A stretch of 64,000 nucleotides of DNA from Lysobacterales bacterium (GTDB lineage Bacteria > Pseudomonadota > Gammaproteobacteria > Xanthomonadales > Rhodanobacteraceae): assembly GCA_016721015.1 (NCBI GenBank), contig JADKJL010000001.1, forward strand, positions 868,001 through 932,000, written 5' to 3'. This document shows, piece by piece, positions 62,642 to 64,000 of this stretch. Under the pieces are notes generated by a model, which saw only the letters and a program-made list of their open reading frames with translations, searched no databases and was not told where the DNA came from. Within the stretch, counting starts at the first letter, position 1. Each line of letters opens with the position of its first letter. The translations under genes were made by a program, and so were the position numbers.

Positions 62642-63295
62642 ATGAGCCAGTCCCAGACCCATCCGCACTATACGAGGGGCGAGGAAATCGCCTCGAGTCT
62701 GAGCCACGCGCTCGGCATTGTTCTCGGCATTGCCGGACTCGCCGTGCTGGCCGCGTTTGCCGCCCTGCATGGGGGTGCCTGGCGCATCGTCAGTGTGAGC
62801 ATCTATGGGGCGACGCTGATCTTGCTGTTCACGGCATCGACGCTGTATCACGCAGTGCCGAATCCCGGCGCCAAGCCTCTTTTGCGCCTGCTCGACCATT
62901 CGGCGATCTTCCTGCTGATTGCCGGCACCTACACGCCGTTCGCGCTGATCAGCCTGCGCGGGCCCTGGGGCTGGAGTCTGTTCGCAATTGTCTGGACGTT
63001 GGCGATCATCGGCATTGCCCTCGAGTTGCGCCATGTGCGCAATCGCGTGGCGGCGGCCCTGCTGTATCTGGGTATGGGCTGGGTTGGCGTGTTCGCGATC
63101 AAGCCGATGATTGCCAACATCGAGCCCGGCGGCCTTTGGCTGCTGCTCGGAGGCGGGCTCTGCTACACCTTGGGCGTGCCGTTCTATCTATGGAAGCGGC
63201 TGCCCTACAACCATGCCTTGTGGCATGTGTTCGTGCTCGCCGGCAGCGTGTTGCAGTTTTTCTCGATCCTGCTTTACGTACTGCCGGACAACTGA
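62642..63295 (+). CDS. Hemolysin III/PAQR-family membrane protein
   Basis: A 217-residue membrane protein with seven predicted helices. Family marks are the N-terminal EEIASSLSHALGIVLG, STLYHA, LDHSAIFLLIAGTYTPF and the C-terminal HALWHVFVLAGSVLQF with its histidines. The PAQR/HlyIII/TrhA family binds zinc through these His and Asp residues; E. coli TrhA affects membrane fluidity, and the hemolysin name is historical. No toxin context is present. Confidence 0.9.
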   Translation: MSQSQTHPHYTRGEEIASSLSHALGIVLGIAGLAVLAAFAALHGGAWRIVSVSIYGATLILLFTASTLYHAVPNPGAKPLLRLLDHSAIFLLIAGTYTPFALISLRGPWGWSLFAIVWTLAIIGIALELRHVRNRVAAALLYLGMGWVGVFAIKPMIANIEPGGLWLLLGGGLCYTLGVPFYLWKRLPYNHALWHVFVLAGSVLQFFSILLYVLPDN

Positions 63296-63357
63296 GTGCG
63301 CAGCGAGTGCAGCGGACTGCAAACCAGCAGCCAGGGCAACGCTTGTTCAACGTTGCC

Positions 63358-63843
63358 CTAAAGCAAGTAGGCGACCGCAAAAACGCCGAGCATTGTGAAA
63401 CACAGCGCGATCCTGGCCAGGGTTCCGAAGATGAAGCCGAGCCAGGCACCGACACCGACGGTGGCCGATCGCTTGAGTGTGCTGCCGGCGATCAGTTCAC
63501 CGGCGACGGCACCGACAAACGGGCCGAGGATCAGTCCGACGAGACCGAGAAATAGGCCGATGACGGTGCCAAGTGCAGCACCAAACAAGGCCCACCCGCT
63601 GGCACCGACGCGCTTGGCCCCGAACACGCTGGCGAGCACGTCGACAATCACGGCCAGCGCGGTCAGCACGCCGAGTATGGTCAGGGTTGGCCAGCCAATG
63701 TGGCTGAAGTCGCCAGCCCAGGCGGCCAGAAACATACCGACATAGACGATCGGCACGCCTGGCAGCGCGGGAAGTACGGTTCCGATCGTGCCAATCACGA
63801 TCAGGATGGCGGCAAGCACATACAGGAGAATCTGGGTGGTCAT
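63358..63843 (-). CDS. DUF456 family membrane protein
   Basis: A 161-residue membrane protein with about four helices and several Gly-rich stretches: IGTVLPALPGVPIVYVGMFL, a VDVLASVFGAKRVGASGWAL block, then GTVIGLFLGLVGLILGPFVG and GVGAWLGFIFGTLARIALC. This is the DUF456 pattern (internal repeat of glycine-zipper-like helices). Function is unknown. It is convergent with the hemolysin-III-like gene, 62 bases apart. Confidence 0.88.
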   Translation of the reverse strand: MTTQILLYVLAAILIVIGTIGTVLPALPGVPIVYVGMFLAAWAGDFSHIGWPTLTILGVLTALAVIVDVLASVFGAKRVGASGWALFGAALGTVIGLFLGLVGLILGPFVGAVAGELIAGSTLKRSATVGVGAWLGFIFGTLARIALCFTMLGVFAVAYLL

Positions 63844-64000
63844 GTCTCGGCAGGTCTTGGCGGATCCTGAAGTTTAGCGGGCCTGCGCAGCTCCTGCCGG
63901 AGACGCTTTCAGATCTGACCCTGACGAAGGCGCGGGAATCCGCTCTTTTCCAGGCACGGGCGGGCAAACCATCGTTCGTGCCGAGCTTGAGCGGACGCTA
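63844..64000. other. Window edge, no gene seen
   Basis: The last 157 bases contain the upstream region of the DUF456 gene. No open frame with a start, ribosome site or recognisable motif was found on either strand. A gene just beyond the edge cannot be excluded. Confidence 0.6.

Overview
The window looks like a piece of a Lysobacterales (Xanthomonadales) gammaproteobacterial chromosome, probably near Rhodanobacteraceae/Lysobacteraceae. The basis is high G+C, GC-rich third codon positions, the gene order yicC-gmk...rpoZ-spoT-ridA-recG, a divergent mrcA/pilMNOPQ pair, a DUF1631-PilZ pair, and GGGNATC-type heptamer repeats of the kind reported as enriched in Xanthomonas. This is inference from gene content; no search was run. 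No tRNA, rRNA, insertion sequence or CRISPR array was seen.

Layout. 1-8530 (all minus strand): the start of a PilZ-domain gene and a DUF1631 gene; btuB behind a clear cobalamin riboswitch (4662-4860); a 14-unit heptamer array plus a REP-like hairpin pair; then hemW, a CPXCG protein, a MoxR ATPase and a CoxE-type VWA protein in one operon. 8725-14145 is a small accessory island: a RelBE-type toxin-antitoxin pair with a near-consensus promoter, an orphan HTH protein, and a large single-chain restriction-modification enzyme that carries a frameshift. 14356-18603: a hypothetical gene coupled to a histone-deacetylase-like hydrolase, rdgB-rph, and divergent yicC-gmk. 18717-22795: the phospholipid transport system mlaFEDCB with convergent mlaA, sitting between gmk and rpoZ. 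22991-31880: rpoZ, spoT, ridA, recG, a glycosyltransferase, a nucleoside hydrolase, rpmE (type B) and gltA.

31949-42908 holds mrcA (PBP1A) divergent from the type IV pilus assembly operon pilMNOPQ, which ends with a large Ig-like lipoprotein gene and a perfect intrinsic terminator. Three of the five pil genes (pilN, pilO, pilQ) carry single-base frameshifts as given. Together with the one in the restriction enzyme this makes four frameshifts, at least three in short homopolymers, so sequencing or assembly error is the simplest explanation, although real decay cannot be excluded. 43057-51515: a cNMP-binding/EAL cyclic-di-GMP phosphodiesterase, then a tightly coupled Bat-type operon (MoxR, DUF58, DUF4381, VWA, VWA-TPR, BatD). 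51668-64000: a dicarboxylate symporter, an outer-membrane barrel, transketolase, ferredoxin-NADP reductase, an S1/P1 nuclease with an ETHE1-like hydrolase, GAPDH, a UspA pair protein, two hypothetical exported proteins, a hemolysin-III-type membrane protein and a DUF456 protein.

Most of the window is core metabolism and envelope biology. I do not see an unmistakably new multi-gene system. The least explained parts are the Ig-like lipoprotein attached to the pilus operon, the degenerate VWA domain in the Bat operon, the 8.7-14.1 kb island, and the placement of the mla cluster.
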